A stretch of DNA of 64,000 nucleotides from Xanthobacteraceae bacterium (GCA_019635635.1 JAHBZB010000002.1:310001-374000), one strand, 5' to 3'. Shown: positions 25,630 through 34,800, numbered from the stretch's first letter. Made by a program: numbers and translations. Notes: generated by a model not told the origin, from the letters alone.

Positions 25630-27693
25630 ATGGCAAAGACAGCCAAAAAGGCGAAAGCGAAACCTGCATCCCGCGGCAAGGCCCGCGACGAGGCCGACCT
25701 GTTCGGCGCCCCCAAGAACGGCGGGCGCGGCAAGGCGGGCCGCGAGGCCGCGCGCGGCGGCGGCAAGTCCTATGACGCGCACTCGATCGAGGTGCTCGAA
25801 GGCCTCGAGCCGGTTCGCCGCCGTCCGGGCATGTATATCGGCGGCACCGACGCCAAGGCGCTGCACCACATCTTTGCGGAAGTCATCGACAACGCGATGG
25901 ACGAAGCGGTCGCGGGACACGCCAGCTTCATCGAAGTCGAAATGCTCGGCGACGGCTCGATCAAGGTGACCGACAATGGCCGCGGCATCCCGGTCGGCAT
26001 GCATCCGAAGTTCAAGAACAAGTCCGCGCTGGAGGTCATTCTCACGACGCTGCACGCGGGCGGCAAATTCTCCGGCGAGTCCTACGAAACCTCCGGCGGT
26101 CTGCATGGCGTCGGCGTCTCGGTGACGAACGCGCTCTCCGAAACGCTCGAAGCCGAGGTCGCGCTCGGCGGCGTGCTCTATCGTCAGCTTTACAAGCGCG
26201 GCGTGCCGCAAGGCCCGCTGAAAGTCGTGCAGAAGGGTATCAAGAAGCGCGGCACCTCGATCCGCTTCTCGCCGGACCCGCAGATTTTCGGCGAAGGCGC
26301 GAAGTTCGAGCCCGAGCGCGTGTTCCGCATGACCAAGGCGAAGGCCTATCTGTTCGGCGGCGTCGAAATCCGCTGGTCGTGCGACAAGTCGCTGATCAAA
26401 GGCACCGACGTTCCGGAGAAGGACTCGTTCCACTTCGAGAACGGCCTCAAGGATTATCTCGCAGCGCAGATCGACAAGCGCACGCGCGTGCACAAGGACA
26501 TCTTCGCAGGCAAAAGCGAAAAGAAGTCCGGCCACGGCGCGGTCGAATGGGCGGTGGCGTGGATTGCCGACGAAGACGGCTTCGTCAATTCCTACTGCAA
26601 CACGATCCCGACGCCGGACGGCGGCACGCATGAAGCCGGCCTCCGTACTGCACTCCTGAAAAGCCTCAAGGATTACGCCGACCGCACCGGCAACAAGCGC
26701 GCGAACGCGATCACCGCCGATGACGTGATGGACGGCGCCACTGCGATTGTTTCGGTCTTCATTCGCGACCCTGAATTCCAGGGCCAGACCAAGGACCGCC
26801 TCGCAAATCCGGAAGCGGCCAAGCTCGTCGAGAACACGCTGCGCGACGCGTTCGACAATTTCCTCGCCGGCAACACGCTGGAAGCGAACAAGCTGCTCGA
26901 CTGGGCGGTCGAACGCGCCGAGGAACGCGCGCGCCGCCGCACGGAAAAGGAAATCTCGCGCAAGTCCGCGGTGCGCAAGCTTCGCCTCCCCGGCAAGCTT
27001 GCCGACTGCTCGAACGCTTCCGCGAAAGATTCCGAAATCTTCATCGTCGAAGGCGATAGCGCCGGCGGCTCGGCCAAGCAGGCGCGCGACCGCCGCACGC
27101 AGGCGGTGCTGCCGCTACGCGGCAAGATCCTGAACGTGGTCAGCGCGGGGCGCGGCAAGCTCGCCGCAAACCAGCAGCTTGCCGACCTGATGCAGGCGCT
27201 CGGCTGCGGCTCGGGCACGCATTACAACGACGCGTCGCTGCGCTACGACCGCGTGATCATCATGTGCGACGCGGACGTGGACGGCGCGCATATCGCCTCG
27301 CTCCTGATCACGTTCTTCTATCAGGAAATGCCGAAGCTGATCGAAAACGGGCATCTGTTTCTCGCCGTGCCGCCGCTGTATCGGCTTACCTACGGCGGAC
27401 AGACCGTCTACGCGCGCGACGACAAGCACAAAGAGCAGCTCATGAACACGGTGTTCAAGGGCAAGAAGAACATCGAGGTCGGCCGCTTCAAAGGCCTCGG
27501 CGAAATGCTGCCGTCACAGCTGAAAGACTCGATGAATCCGGCTTCGCGTTCGCTCTTGCGCGTCACCATTGCCGACGCGAAGAAAGCCGCGACCAAGAAG
27601 ACGATCCAGCGCCTGATGGGCAACAAGCCGGAAGAGCGCTTCATCTTTATTTCCGAAAACGCGAAGTTCGCGGCGGAAGCGCTGGATATCTGA
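25630..27693 (+). CDS. parE: DNA topoisomerase IV subunit B
   Basis: 687 residues. A lysine/alanine-rich N-terminal extension (about 50 residues) precedes a GHKL ATPase domain (EVIDNAMDEAVAGH; DNGRGIPVGMH; GLHGVGVSVTNALS) and transducer, then TOPRIM motifs FIVEGDSAGGSA, PLRGKILNV and MCDADVDGAHI, and the C-terminal FKGLGEMLPSQLKDSMNP. Features such as the short TOPRIM insert and the MLPSQLKDS ending favour ParE over GyrB. With ParC it decatenates daughter chromosomes. The signal AAGACGGAAGGCGCA precedes the ATG. Stands alone on this strand. Confidence 0.93.
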   Translation: MAKTAKKAKAKPASRGKARDEADLFGAPKNGGRGKAGREAARGGGKSYDAHSIEVLEGLEPVRRRPGMYIGGTDAKALHHIFAEVIDNAMDEAVAGHASFIEVEMLGDGSIKVTDNGRGIPVGMHPKFKNKSALEVILTTLHAGGKFSGESYETSGGLHGVGVSVTNALSETLEAEVALGGVLYRQLYKRGVPQGPLKVVQKGIKKRGTSIRFSPDPQIFGEGAKFEPERVFRMTKAKAYLFGGVEIRWSCDKSLIKGTDVPEKDSFHFENGLKDYLAAQIDKRTRVHKDIFAGKSEKKSGHGAVEWAVAWIADEDGFVNSYCNTIPTPDGGTHEAGLRTALLKSLKDYADRTGNKRANAITADDVMDGATAIVSVFIRDPEFQGQTKDRLANPEAAKLVENTLRDAFDNFLAGNTLEANKLLDWAVERAEERARRRTEKEISRKSAVRKLRLPGKLADCSNASAKDSEIFIVEGDSAGGSAKQARDRRTQAVLPLRGKILNVVSAGRGKLAANQQLADLMQALGCGSGTHYNDASLRYDRVIIMCDADVDGAHIASLLITFFYQEMPKLIENGHLFLAVPPLYRLTYGGQTVYARDDKHKEQLMNTVFKGKKNIEVGRFKGLGEMLPSQLKDSMNPASRSLLRVTIADAKKAATKKTIQRLMGNKPEERFIFISENAKFAAEALDI

Positions 27694-27697
27694 CGCG

Positions 27698-28105
27698 TTA
27701 CTTCTTCAAATACTGATCCAGCACCGCTTGCGGATTGTCGGAAAGCTGCTTGCAGCGGCCGCCGTAAGCCTCGTCGAGCTTGCCGATGTTCTTGCAGTCG
27801 CCGGCCAGAAGCTTCTGCTGCTGTTCGACTGCGAGCTTCAGGCGGGAGAGCATGGCGTCCGCGCTCATGTTCACGGCCTGCCCGGCCTGATAGGCATATT
27901 TGCGGAGCTTCTCGACGTTCGCGGTCGCGACCGACGCCGAGTTGATGTCCGATTGCTCGATCGCGCACCCGCGGACAAAACTGTAATAGCCGAGGCAGAT
28001 CGACAGTTCCGCCTGCACGACCTCGATGGCGGTCTTCTTCTCCTCCTGTGCCGCAGCGGGCACGGTAAGAAGAACGAGCAAAACGGCAATCCGAAATAGC
28101 GTCAT
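27698..28105 (-). CDS. Exported hypothetical protein
   Basis: ATG at 28103-28105 gives 135 residues with a classical signal peptide (TLFRIAVLLVLLTVPAAAQ). The mature part is helical, with cysteines in ICLGYYSFVRGC, GDC and GRC that could form disulfides in the periplasm, and it ends NPQAVLDQYLKK. No family recognised. It converges on parE with 4 bases between stops. The frame is open to 28165, but the extension lacks a ribosome site and would hide the signal peptide. Confidence 0.7.
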   Translation of the reverse strand: MTLFRIAVLLVLLTVPAAAQEEKKTAIEVVQAELSICLGYYSFVRGCAIEQSDINSASVATANVEKLRKYAYQAGQAVNMSADAMLSRLKLAVEQQQKLLAGDCKNIGKLDEAYGGRCKQLSDNPQAVLDQYLKK

Positions 28106-28198
28106 CTCAACCTCGATCCTTGCGGCCCATCCTAGCATCAATTTTACGCTCGGAAGGACCATCAAAAGTTCTGGATAGCGGCTCTGGACGGCCGCCCC

Positions 28199-28238
28199 GG
28201 CGCTGGATAATTCCCTTCACCCGCATTAGTGAAGCGCC
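28199..28238 (+). promoter_or_regulatory. Nested inverted repeats in front of the SET-domain gene
   Basis: CTTCAC (28215-28220) pairs with GTGAAG (28229-28234), and GGCG(CT) (28199-28204) pairs with (AG)CGCC (28233-28238), ending one base before ATG 28240. The only SD-like bases (GTGAAG) are inside the stem, so folding would mask the ribosome site. Regulatory role is inferred. Confidence 0.35.
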
Positions 28239-28239
28239 A

Positions 28240-28725
28240 ATGCCAAAGCTCAGTTCTAAACATCCCTTCCGTGTGGGTCGTTCCCGTACCGGCCTCGGTC
28301 TCTTCGCCACCCAGCCCATCAAGAAGGGTTCGCGCGTGGTCGAATACACGGGCCACAAGATCTCCAACAAGCGCGCCGAGTGGATCGAGGACAATACCGA
28401 CAACCGCTATGTGTTCGAGCTGAACGACAAGTGGTCGATCGACGGCTCGCCGCGCTGGAATGTCGCGCGCTACGTGAACCACTCCTGCCGTCCGAATGTC
28501 GAAGCCTATCAATACGCGATGAAAATCTTCTATCGCGCGCGCTGGAACATCAAACCCGGTGACGAGATCGTGGTGAGCTACGGGCAGGATTATTTCGACA
28601 GCTTCATCAAGCCGATCGGGTGCAAGTGCAACACCTGCACCAACCGCCGCAAGCGCGAGCGCGAAGCCGCCAGAAAGAAGGCGGCCCGCAAGCATAACGC
28701 GGCGAAAAAAAACGGGAAGCGCTGA
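28240..28725 (+). CDS. SET-domain protein (putative lysine methyltransferase)
   Basis: 161 residues. SET motifs are in order: RTGLGLFATQPIKKG (residues 16-30), YVNHSCRPNVEAY (79-90), GDEIVVSYGQDYF (107-119) and a post-SET cysteine cluster CKCNTC (128-133). A basic tail rich in Lys, Arg and Ala (KREREAARKKAARKHNAAKK) could bind nucleic acid. These residues form the S-adenosylmethionine and lysine channel of SET methyltransferases. Bacterial members occur in alphaproteobacteria; substrates are unknown. Terminated by the hairpin at 28831, shared with cspA. Confidence 0.9.
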   Translation: MPKLSSKHPFRVGRSRTGLGLFATQPIKKGSRVVEYTGHKISNKRAEWIEDNTDNRYVFELNDKWSIDGSPRWNVARYVNHSCRPNVEAYQYAMKIFYRARWNIKPGDEIVVSYGQDYFDSFIKPIGCKCNTCTNRRKREREAARKKAARKHNAAKKNGKR

Positions 28726-28734
28726 CACTGGTCT

Positions 28735-28816
28735 CGTCATGGCCGGTCCCGGCCATTTCGATCATCGACTCACGGCCCTGTCCAACGAGATGCCCGGCAC
28801 AAGGCCGGACATGACG
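28735..28816. repeat. Second extragenic palindromic repeat (REP-like)
   Basis: CGTCATGGCCGG at one end and GGCCGGACATGACG at the other form an inverted repeat right after the SET gene. The inverse of its right arm matches the 12281 element with one mismatch over about 21 bases. Confidence 0.7.
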
Positions 28817-28830
28817 ATACTGGAAAAGAA

Positions 28831-28858
28831 AAAAGCCCGCTCTTTCGAGCGGGCTTTT
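28831..28858. terminator. Bidirectional Rho-independent terminator
   Basis: AAAAGCCCGCTC, loop TTTC, GAGCGGGCTTTT: a 12-bp perfect stem flanked by A and T runs on both strands. It serves the SET gene (+) and cspA (-). Confidence 0.9.
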
Positions 28859-28903
28859 CTACTTCAAGGATGCCGCCAAACGAGAGCAGCATCGCGAAGC
28901 GGC

Positions 28904-29113
28904 TTACGCAGCCTGCAGGTTCTCGGCCGCGGCCTTGCCGCTGCGCTTGTCCTGCACGACCTCGAACGAGATCTTCTGGCCTTCGTTCAGCGTCTGCATG
29001 CCCGAACGCTGCACGGCCGAAATGTGAACGAACACATCCTTGCCGCCGTCATCCGGCTGAATGAAGCCAAAGCCTTTTTGCGTGTTGAACCACTTCACGG
29101 TTCCAGTGCTCAT
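28904..29113 (-). CDS. cspA: Cold-shock protein, single CSD
   Basis: 69 residues from ATG 29111-29113: [23 protein letters not shown]1 KGFGFI and RNP2 DVFVHI are present, and the length is that of CspA-type RNA chaperones. The coding region is preceded by an unusually long leader (open to about 29300, with a TGCGTC/GACGCA hairpin), as in cold-inducible csp mRNAs. A strong terminator follows at 28831-28858. The frame stays open 13 codons upstream but that extension is not CSD-like. Confidence 0.95.
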   Translation of the reverse strand: MSTGTVKWFNTQKGFGFIQPDDGGKDVFVHISAVQRSGMQTLNEGQKISFEVVQDKRSGKAAAENLQAA

Positions 29114-29151
29114 CGTAGTTTTCCAGTCAAAGATAGAGTCGAAAATGAACA

Positions 29152-29167
29152 TGCGTCGGCTGACGCA
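29152..29167 (-). promoter_or_regulatory. Hairpin in the cspA 5' leader
   Basis: TGCGTC-GGCT-GACGCA forms a 6-bp stem about 40 bases before the cspA start. Long structured leaders control csp mRNA stability and translation at low temperature; this instance is inferred. Confidence 0.4.
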
Positions 29168-29300
29168 CGTCCGGTGGCATCGATTTTGGTGAAGTTAGAA
29201 GCGTAAGGCAGTCATCCCGCCAGGGCCACGTCGTTCGGCCGAAATTCGATGGCGGGCATATACGTGCGCGCCATGACGCTGGCAAGACGAGGCGGAACAA

Positions 29301-30155
29301 TTATTTTTCGGGCGTCTCATAGAGCCGGAAGCTGCCGCCTTCCCTTACGGCGTAGCCCGGATCGAAGTGGCCGCCGAAGATCTTAACCTTGCTCCCCGCG
29401 AGCTTGCCGAATAACTGCGCCCGCATTTCCGCGGAGGCCTTCGGGTCGCTGTCGATGGTCGCGGACCAGTCGAGATGCTCGAACTGACAGGGGTGGTGCG
29501 CGACATCGCCGAGCAGCACCGCCTCCTCGCCGCGGGAGCGGATGCGGATGCTCATGTGGCCGGGGCTGTGGCCCGGCGTCGGAAAGGTGCCGACCTCATC
29601 GCAAATCTGCGTTTCGCTCGCGATCAGCTGCGCCTGCCCGGCATCGGCCACCGGCTTCACGGAGTCGGCATAGACCGCCTGCTGCTCGTCGCTCACGTCC
29701 GGCTTCGACCAGAAATCGTACTCGGTCTTGCCGAACAGATATTTCGCATTCGGGAAGGTCGGCACCCATCGGCCTTCGACGAGCTTCGTATTCCAGCCGA
29801 CATGATCGACGTGCAGGTGCGTGCAGAGCACGGTGTCGATCGTTTCCGGTGCGAAGCCTGCTTCCGTCATCTTGAATAAAAATGGCGTATTCAGATTATT
29901 CCAGACCGGGATGTGCCGCCCGCGCTTGCCGTTGCCGAGGCAGGTATCGACCACGATCCTGCGGCTGCCCGCTTCCACCACATAAGAATGAATGCTCATG
30001 ATGAGCTTGCCCGCTTCCGTTGCGTAACGCGGGATCAGCCAGTCCATCTCGCGGATCAGGTCGGGCGCGGCCTGCGGCAGGATAAATTTCGTGCCGCCCG
30101 CTCCTTCGAGTTCGACAATCTTCGTGATCGTGACGTCGCCGACTTTCCACTTCAT
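29301..30155 (-). CDS. Metallo-beta-lactamase-fold hydrolase
   Basis: From ATG 30153-30155, preceded by GGAAGGAAGCG, 284 residues starting MKWKVGDVTITKIVELEG. The zinc motif HLHVDHVGW (HxHxDH), then TPGHSPGHMSI, LLGDVAHH and GGHFDPGYAV, supply the binuclear metal ligands. It resembles lactonase-like MBL proteins of the AHL-lactonase/YtnP group. Substrate is not identifiable. No signal peptide, so cytoplasmic. Confidence 0.88.
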   Translation of the reverse strand: MKWKVGDVTITKIVELEGAGGTKFILPQAAPDLIREMDWLIPRYATEAGKLIMSIHSYVVEAGSRRIVVDTCLGNGKRGRHIPVWNNLNTPFLFKMTEAGFAPETIDTVLCTHLHVDHVGWNTKLVEGRWVPTFPNAKYLFGKTEYDFWSKPDVSDEQQAVYADSVKPVADAGQAQLIASETQICDEVGTFPTPGHSPGHMSIRIRSRGEEAVLLGDVAHHPCQFEHLDWSATIDSDPKASAEMRAQLFGKLAGSKVKIFGGHFDPGYAVREGGSFRLYETPEK

Positions 30156-30275
30156 CGATCGCTTCCTTCCCAGAGCGGCCACAATCGCGGACCAGAATCC
30201 GGTCGGCAACAGTCATGGACAGTGCCATGCTGGCGTGCCGAGAGCATAGCCTCACAGGGCTAGGGAGAGGGCATC

Positions 30276-30677
30276 ATGAGTTTACTTGAAGGCGTATTGG
30301 GCGAGGTCCTGAAGGGCGTATTGAACGGCAACGTCAATCAACAGCAGCAGTCGCAGCTTCCCGACATTTTCGGCCAGATTTTGAAGAACACCGATTTCGG
30401 TTCGATCGGCGGCCTGCTCAAGCAATTGCAGCAAGGCGGCCTCGAGCAGCAGGTCAACTCCTGGCTCGGCGACGGCAAGAACCTTCCGGTCACGCCGGGG
30501 GAGATCAAGGGCGCGCTCGGCAACGAGAAGGTGAAGCAGATCGCCCAGCAGCTCGGCATTCCGGTGGACGAAGCGCTGAAGAAGCTCACCCAGTTCTTCC
30601 CCGAAGCCGTCAATCAGGCGAGCCCTGACGGCCAGCTTGCCGCCCAGCACGAAGCGCAAGGCCGCTCGGGACGGTAA
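30276..30677 (+). CDS. YidB/DUF937 family protein
   Basis: 133 residues, rich in Gln and Gly with no signal peptide: MSLLEGVLGEVLKGVLNGN...GGLLKQLQQGGLEQQVNSWLGDGKN, then LPVTPGEIKGALGNEKVKQIAQQLGIPVDEA and LTQFFPEAVNQASPDG. This order is the YidB/DUF937 fold, of unknown biochemical function. GGGAGAGGGCATC stands before the ATG. It is divergent from the MBL-fold gene. Confidence 0.85.
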   Translation: MSLLEGVLGEVLKGVLNGNVNQQQQSQLPDIFGQILKNTDFGSIGGLLKQLQQGGLEQQVNSWLGDGKNLPVTPGEIKGALGNEKVKQIAQQLGIPVDEALKKLTQFFPEAVNQASPDGQLAAQHEAQGRSGR

Positions 30678-30774
30678 GGCGCCGGGAAAGGATCAGCCGT
30701 TACCCGCGCTGATCCCACCCCCCGCTCGCGAATTGCGCTAGGTTCGCCCCAAAAGAAGTACCTCCGGGGGAAAC

Positions 30775-31947
30775 ATGCGTACCCAAGTCGGGATTGTCGG
30801 GGCCGGTCCGGCCGGTTTGATGCTTTCGCTGCTGCTGCATCGCGCCGGCATCTCATCTGTCATCATCGAGAACCGCTCACGCGCCTATGTCGAGGCGCGC
30901 GTGCGCGCCGGCGTGCTCGAGCACTGGACCACCGAACTCATGAACGAACTCGGCGTCGGCGACCGCCTGCGCAAGGAAGGTCTCGTTCATGAAGGCATCG
31001 ACATCGGCATCAACGGCGAGCGCCGCCGTATCGACTTCAAGGCGCTCGTCAACAAGACCATCACGATCTACGGCCAGCAGGAAGTCGTCAAAGACCTGAT
31101 CGCGGCGCGGCTCGCGCAAGGCGGCGAGATCGTCTTCGAGGTAACCGACACCGCGGTCGACCGGCTCGACGGCGAGCGTCCCGTCATCCGCTACAAGAAA
31201 AACGGCGAGCCGTTCGAGATCGAGTGCGATTTCATCGCCGGTTGCGACGGCTTCCATGGCATCTGCCGCCCGACCATACCGGCCAGCGTGCTCAACGAGT
31301 TCGACCGCATCTACCCTTACGGTTGGCTCGGCATCCTTTCGGAATCGCAGCCGGTGTCGCACGAACTGATCTATTCGCACACCGACCGGGGCTTCGCGCT
31401 TTTCACGATGCGCTCGAACTCGGTTTCGCGGCTTTATCTGCAAGTCGATCCGGACGAAGACATCAACAAGTGGCCGGATGAAGAAATCTGGAAGGAATTG
31501 AAACGCCGCATCGGGCCGGAGACCGCCGCTAAGTTGCAGACCGGGCGCGTGTTCGAAAAAGGCATCACGGCGATGCGGAGTTTCGTGGTCGAGCCGATGC
31601 AGTTCGGGCGGCTGTTCCTCGCGGGCGATGCCGCCCACATCGTGCCGCCGACCGGCGCGAAAGGCATGAATCTGGCGATCGCAGACGTGCTGTTTCTGTC
31701 GCGCGCGCTCGATGCGTTTTATAAGAACAAGAGCACGGCGCAACTCGACGGTTACACAGCGAAGTGCCTCAACCGGATCTGGAAGGCGCAACGCTTCTCG
31801 TATTTCATGACGACGATGCTGCACCTGAATCCGAACGACAGCGAATTCGACCACAAGCGGCAGATCGCCGAACTCGATTACGTCACATCGTCGAAGGCGG
31901 CTTCAACCGCGCTTGCGGAGAATTACGTCGGGCTTCCGGTCGATTAA
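30775..31947 (+). CDS. pobA: 4-hydroxybenzoate 3-monooxygenase
   Basis: 390 residues. The FAD-binding VGIVGAGPAGLMLSLLLHRAG, the RVRAGVLEHWTTELM segment around the substrate arginine, CDFIAGCDGFHG (DG motif) and LFLAGDAAHIVPPTGAKGMNLA (GD motif) define a class A flavoprotein hydroxylase, and the overall pattern matches PobA, which makes protocatechuate from 4-hydroxybenzoate with NADPH. CCTCCGGGGGAAAC lies before the ATG. No pobR regulator is adjacent; pcaD lies far upstream in the window. Confidence 0.94.
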   Translation: MRTQVGIVGAGPAGLMLSLLLHRAGISSVIIENRSRAYVEARVRAGVLEHWTTELMNELGVGDRLRKEGLVHEGIDIGINGERRRIDFKALVNKTITIYGQQEVVKDLIAARLAQGGEIVFEVTDTAVDRLDGERPVIRYKKNGEPFEIECDFIAGCDGFHGICRPTIPASVLNEFDRIYPYGWLGILSESQPVSHELIYSHTDRGFALFTMRSNSVSRLYLQVDPDEDINKWPDEEIWKELKRRIGPETAAKLQTGRVFEKGITAMRSFVVEPMQFGRLFLAGDAAHIVPPTGAKGMNLAIADVLFLSRALDAFYKNKSTAQLDGYTAKCLNRIWKAQRFSYFMTTMLHLNPNDSEFDHKRQIAELDYVTSSKAASTALAENYVGLPVD

Positions 31948-31956
31948 ATATTCGCG

Positions 31957-32445
31957 TCAGATGCCGAGCAGATAGCGCGGCACGCGGCTCATATAATTCG
32001 CGTATGGCGTGCCGAAGCGCGCGAGCAGATATTGCTCCTCCCGGCGGATCACGCCGAAGTGGATTACCAGCACGAACGGGATCAGAAGCAGAAACAGCCA
32101 GTCGGAGCTGACGAGCAGTCCAAACCCGATCAAGAGAATGATGAAGGCGAGATAGATCGGATTGCGCGAACGCGCATAGATGCCGCTCGACACGAGCGCG
32201 AGCGACGGCTCCCAGGTCGGGATGTTGGTCCCCTCCTTGCGCATTTCATTCGCGGCCGAGCCCAAGAGCACGAGCCCGCAAAGGAGTGCCGCACCCGACG
32301 AGAGATAGCGAAGCCCGCTCGCGGTGCGCGCCATGTGTCCCTGCGGAAAGAAATAATCGAGCACGAAGGCCGCGATCACGGTAACAAGCACGATCAGCGG
32401 CGGCCTCGCGATCACGTTCGGAACGTCTTTCTCCGCAATGCTCAT
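31957..32445 (-). CDS. ICMT-type membrane methyltransferase
   Basis: ATG 32443-32445 gives 162 residues with about four transmembrane helices. The C-terminal catalytic region has SGIYARSRNPIYLAF and RREEQYLLARFGTPYANYMSRVPRYL, motifs of the isoprenylcysteine carboxyl-methyltransferase/phospholipid methyltransferase family that bind S-adenosylmethionine. Bacterial substrates are mostly unknown. The start overlaps the upstream hydrolase stop as ATGA, so the two are translationally coupled. Confidence 0.85.
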   Translation of the reverse strand: MSIAEKDVPNVIARPPLIVLVTVIAAFVLDYFFPQGHMARTASGLRYLSSGAALLCGLVLLGSAANEMRKEGTNIPTWEPSLALVSSGIYARSRNPIYLAFIILLIGFGLLVSSDWLFLLLIPFVLVIHFGVIRREEQYLLARFGTPYANYMSRVPRYLLGI

Positions 32446-33146
32446 TCGGCAATCCATTCGACCAGCAACTTTGTAAGACGGTCGGGCCGCTCGAGCAACG
32501 ACATGTGCCCGCAATTCGGGATCACATCGAGCTCCGAGCCTTCGATCAGTTCGTGCATTTCCTTCGAGGAATCCGGCGGCGTGATCTGGTCGCTGTCGCC
32601 GACTACGATCAGGGTTTTCATCTTCAACTCGCGAAGAAGCGAACGCGAGTCCGCGCGGCCCATGATCGCTGCCTGCTGGTTGAGATAAGCCTCGGTGCCC
32701 GTGTCCTGATGCATTTCCCTCACTACGTTGCGGATCGCTTCGTCGTCGAGCCGCGACGGATGCACGAGCATCGGCCACAGCGCCTCTTCGCGTTCGGCGG
32801 CCTTGCCTTCGCGGGTCATCGCAATGACCTTCTTGCGCCGTTCGGTCTGCTCGGGCCGGTCCGGCGTCGCAAGCGTGTCGATCAGCGCCAGCTTGATTAC
32901 CCGCTCCTTTGCCTGTCGCAGGATTTCGAGCGCGATGTAGCCGCCCATGGAGAAACCCGCGAGCGCGAAGCGCGGCGGGGCGTTCTCGAGCACGGATTTC
33001 GCGATCGAGGCCATGGAATTGCCGCGCCGGTGATCGGCGATCTGCACCGGGCCGAACTGCCAGAGTGCGGGCTGCTGCGCCGCATAGACCCGTGCCGAGC
33101 AATTCAGCCCCGGCACCAGAACGACCGGAATGGCCTCTTCCATCAC
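32442..33146 (-). CDS. Alpha/beta hydrolase
   Basis: 234 residues (two adjacent ATGs, 33146 and 33143). VLVPGLNCSARVY is the oxyanion loop, ALAGFSMGGYIALEI carries the nucleophile serine, LIVVGDSDQITPP the acid, and IPNCGHMSLLERP the His. The short lid resembles small esterase or lactonase-type hydrolases. Coupled to the ICMT-like gene by ATGA. Substrate unknown. It is divergent from the helicase gene. Confidence 0.85.
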   Translation of the reverse strand: MMEEAIPVVLVPGLNCSARVYAAQQPALWQFGPVQIADHRRGNSMASIAKSVLENAPPRFALAGFSMGGYIALEILRQAKERVIKLALIDTLATPDRPEQTERRKKVIAMTREGKAAEREEALWPMLVHPSRLDDEAIRNVVREMHQDTGTEAYLNQQAAIMGRADSRSLLRELKMKTLIVVGDSDQITPPDSSKEMHELIEGSELDVIPNCGHMSLLERPDRLTKLLVEWIAE

Positions 33147-33346
33147 TTACCCCACCTTCACCCTGATTAACCCGCATAGGCGTTTAGCAGCGATTTTCAT
33201 TGACTTCCGCCGTTTTCTTCCTATGTTGCAATGCATCGAAGGGCGCTGACTTTGGATTCGCCCCGCTCCGCCCTCGATCCGGCGCTTCTCACACGACGTT
33301 CACGGGCATACGGCCCGAACCGATGAGACGGCAGCCCACGGGCGAG

Positions 33347-34789
33347 ATGGAACCTAAGAACTACATGAACTTTTCCGAACTCGGCTTGAGCCAAAAGGTG
33401 CTCTCAGCCGTCGAGGCCGCAGGGTATACGACCCCCACGCCGATCCAGGCGCAAGCCATTCCCGAAGTCCTGAAGCGCCGAGACGTCCTCGGCATCGCGC
33501 AGACCGGAACCGGCAAGACCGCCGCCTTCACCCTCCCGATGATCACCATGCTCGAGCAAGGCCGCGCACGCGCGCGCATGCCACGCACGCTGATCCTTGA
33601 GCCGACCCGCGAACTCGCCGCACAGGTCGAAGAGAGCTTCGTCAAGTACGGCAAGAACCACAAACTCTCGATGGCTTTGCTGATCGGCGGCGTCTCGTTC
33701 GACGATCAGGACGCGAAACTGATGCGCGGCGTGGATGTCTTGATCGCGACCCCGGGCCGCCTGCTCGACCACTTCGAGCGCGGACGCCTGCTGTTGACCG
33801 GCGTCGAACTCCTGGTCATCGACGAAGCCGACCGCATGCTCGACATGGGCTTCATTCCGGACATCGAGCGCATCTGCAAGCTCGTTCCCTTCACGCGGCA
33901 GACGCTGTTCTTCTCCGCGACCATGCCGCCGGAAATCCAGCGGCTCACCGAAACCTTCCTTTCCAGCCCCGCGCGGATCGAGGTGGCGAAGCCCGCCTCA
34001 ACGGCCGCGAACGTGGCCCAGCGGCTGGTTGCCACCGGCTCCAAGGATTTCGAGAAGCGCGACGTGCTGCGCAATCTGATCCGCTCTGCCGGCCACATCC
34101 AGAACGGCATCATTTTCTGCAACCGCAAGCGTGACGTCGCGACCCTGCACAAGTCGCTGGTGAAGCACGGCTTCAATGCCGCTGCCCTCCACGGCGACAT
34201 GGACCAGCGCGCACGCATGCAGGCGCTCGAATCCTTCCGCAACGGCGAAACCACTTTGCTGGTCGCTTCCGACGTCGCCGCGCGCGGCCTGGACATCCCC
34301 GCGGTCAGCCACGTCTTCAATTTCGACGTGCCGTTCCACGCCGAGGATTACGTCCACCGCATCGGCCGTACCGGCCGCGCGGGCCGCTCGGGCGAAGCCT
34401 TCACGCTGGTGTCGCGACTCGACAAAAAGTCGCTCGAGGCGATCAAAAAGCTGATCGGCCAGAACATCGAATGGGTGGGCAGCGAAACCTCGCCCGTTGA
34501 ACTTGAGTCTAGGAACACGGAAGTAACCGAGCCTCGCGAACCGCGTGAGCCGCGCGAAGGCAAGCGCCGCGGGCGTCGCGGCGGCCGGGGACGCCGTCCG
34601 GAAAAGCAGGCTTCCGCGCCGGAACGCACCGAAAGCGCTCCGAAATCCCGTAATCCGGAACACAAACCGCATAATCCGGAGCCGAAAGCCGCGCCGAAGC
34701 CGCAAAACGGCATCTCCAGCGACGCTTCCCAACTCCCTGCTTTCCTGCTCCGTCCGGTCGCGGGCAGACGCACGGAACCGGCTGGTTGA
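33347..34789 (+). CDS. rhlE: DEAD-box RNA helicase, RhlE type
   Basis: About 480 residues when started at ATG 33347 (MEPKNYMNFSELGL); ATG 33365 is the other good choice. Helicase motifs: Q motif PTPIQAQAIP, Walker A AQTGTGKTAAF, PTRELAAQ, TPGRLLDHF, DEAD (VIDEADRMLDMGF), SAT, then ARGLDIP and HRIGRTGRAGR. The C-terminal tail is very basic and Pro-rich (RRGRRGGRGRRPEKQ), typical of RhlE-like proteins that act on structured RNA. The leader before the start is about 150 bases long. A weak TCTGCGA/TCGCAGA hairpin follows the stop. Confidence 0.94.
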   Translation: MEPKNYMNFSELGLSQKVLSAVEAAGYTTPTPIQAQAIPEVLKRRDVLGIAQTGTGKTAAFTLPMITMLEQGRARARMPRTLILEPTRELAAQVEESFVKYGKNHKLSMALLIGGVSFDDQDAKLMRGVDVLIATPGRLLDHFERGRLLLTGVELLVIDEADRMLDMGFIPDIERICKLVPFTRQTLFFSATMPPEIQRLTETFLSSPARIEVAKPASTAANVAQRLVATGSKDFEKRDVLRNLIRSAGHIQNGIIFCNRKRDVATLHKSLVKHGFNAAALHGDMDQRARMQALESFRNGETTLLVASDVAARGLDIPAVSHVFNFDVPFHAEDYVHRIGRTGRAGRSGEAFTLVSRLDKKSLEAIKKLIGQNIEWVGSETSPVELESRNTEVTEPREPREPREGKRRGRRGGRGRRPEKQASAPERTESAPKSRNPEHKPHNPEPKAAPKPQNGISSDASQLPAFLLRPVAGRRTEPAG

Positions 34790-34800
34790 CATCCAAACTA

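Noticed and set aside
31957-33177. A single 406-codon gene covering the ICMT-like region and the sequence upstream
   Set aside because: The upstream part is a shifted shadow of the hydrolase gene; the ATGA overlap at 32442-32445 gives two normal coupled genes.
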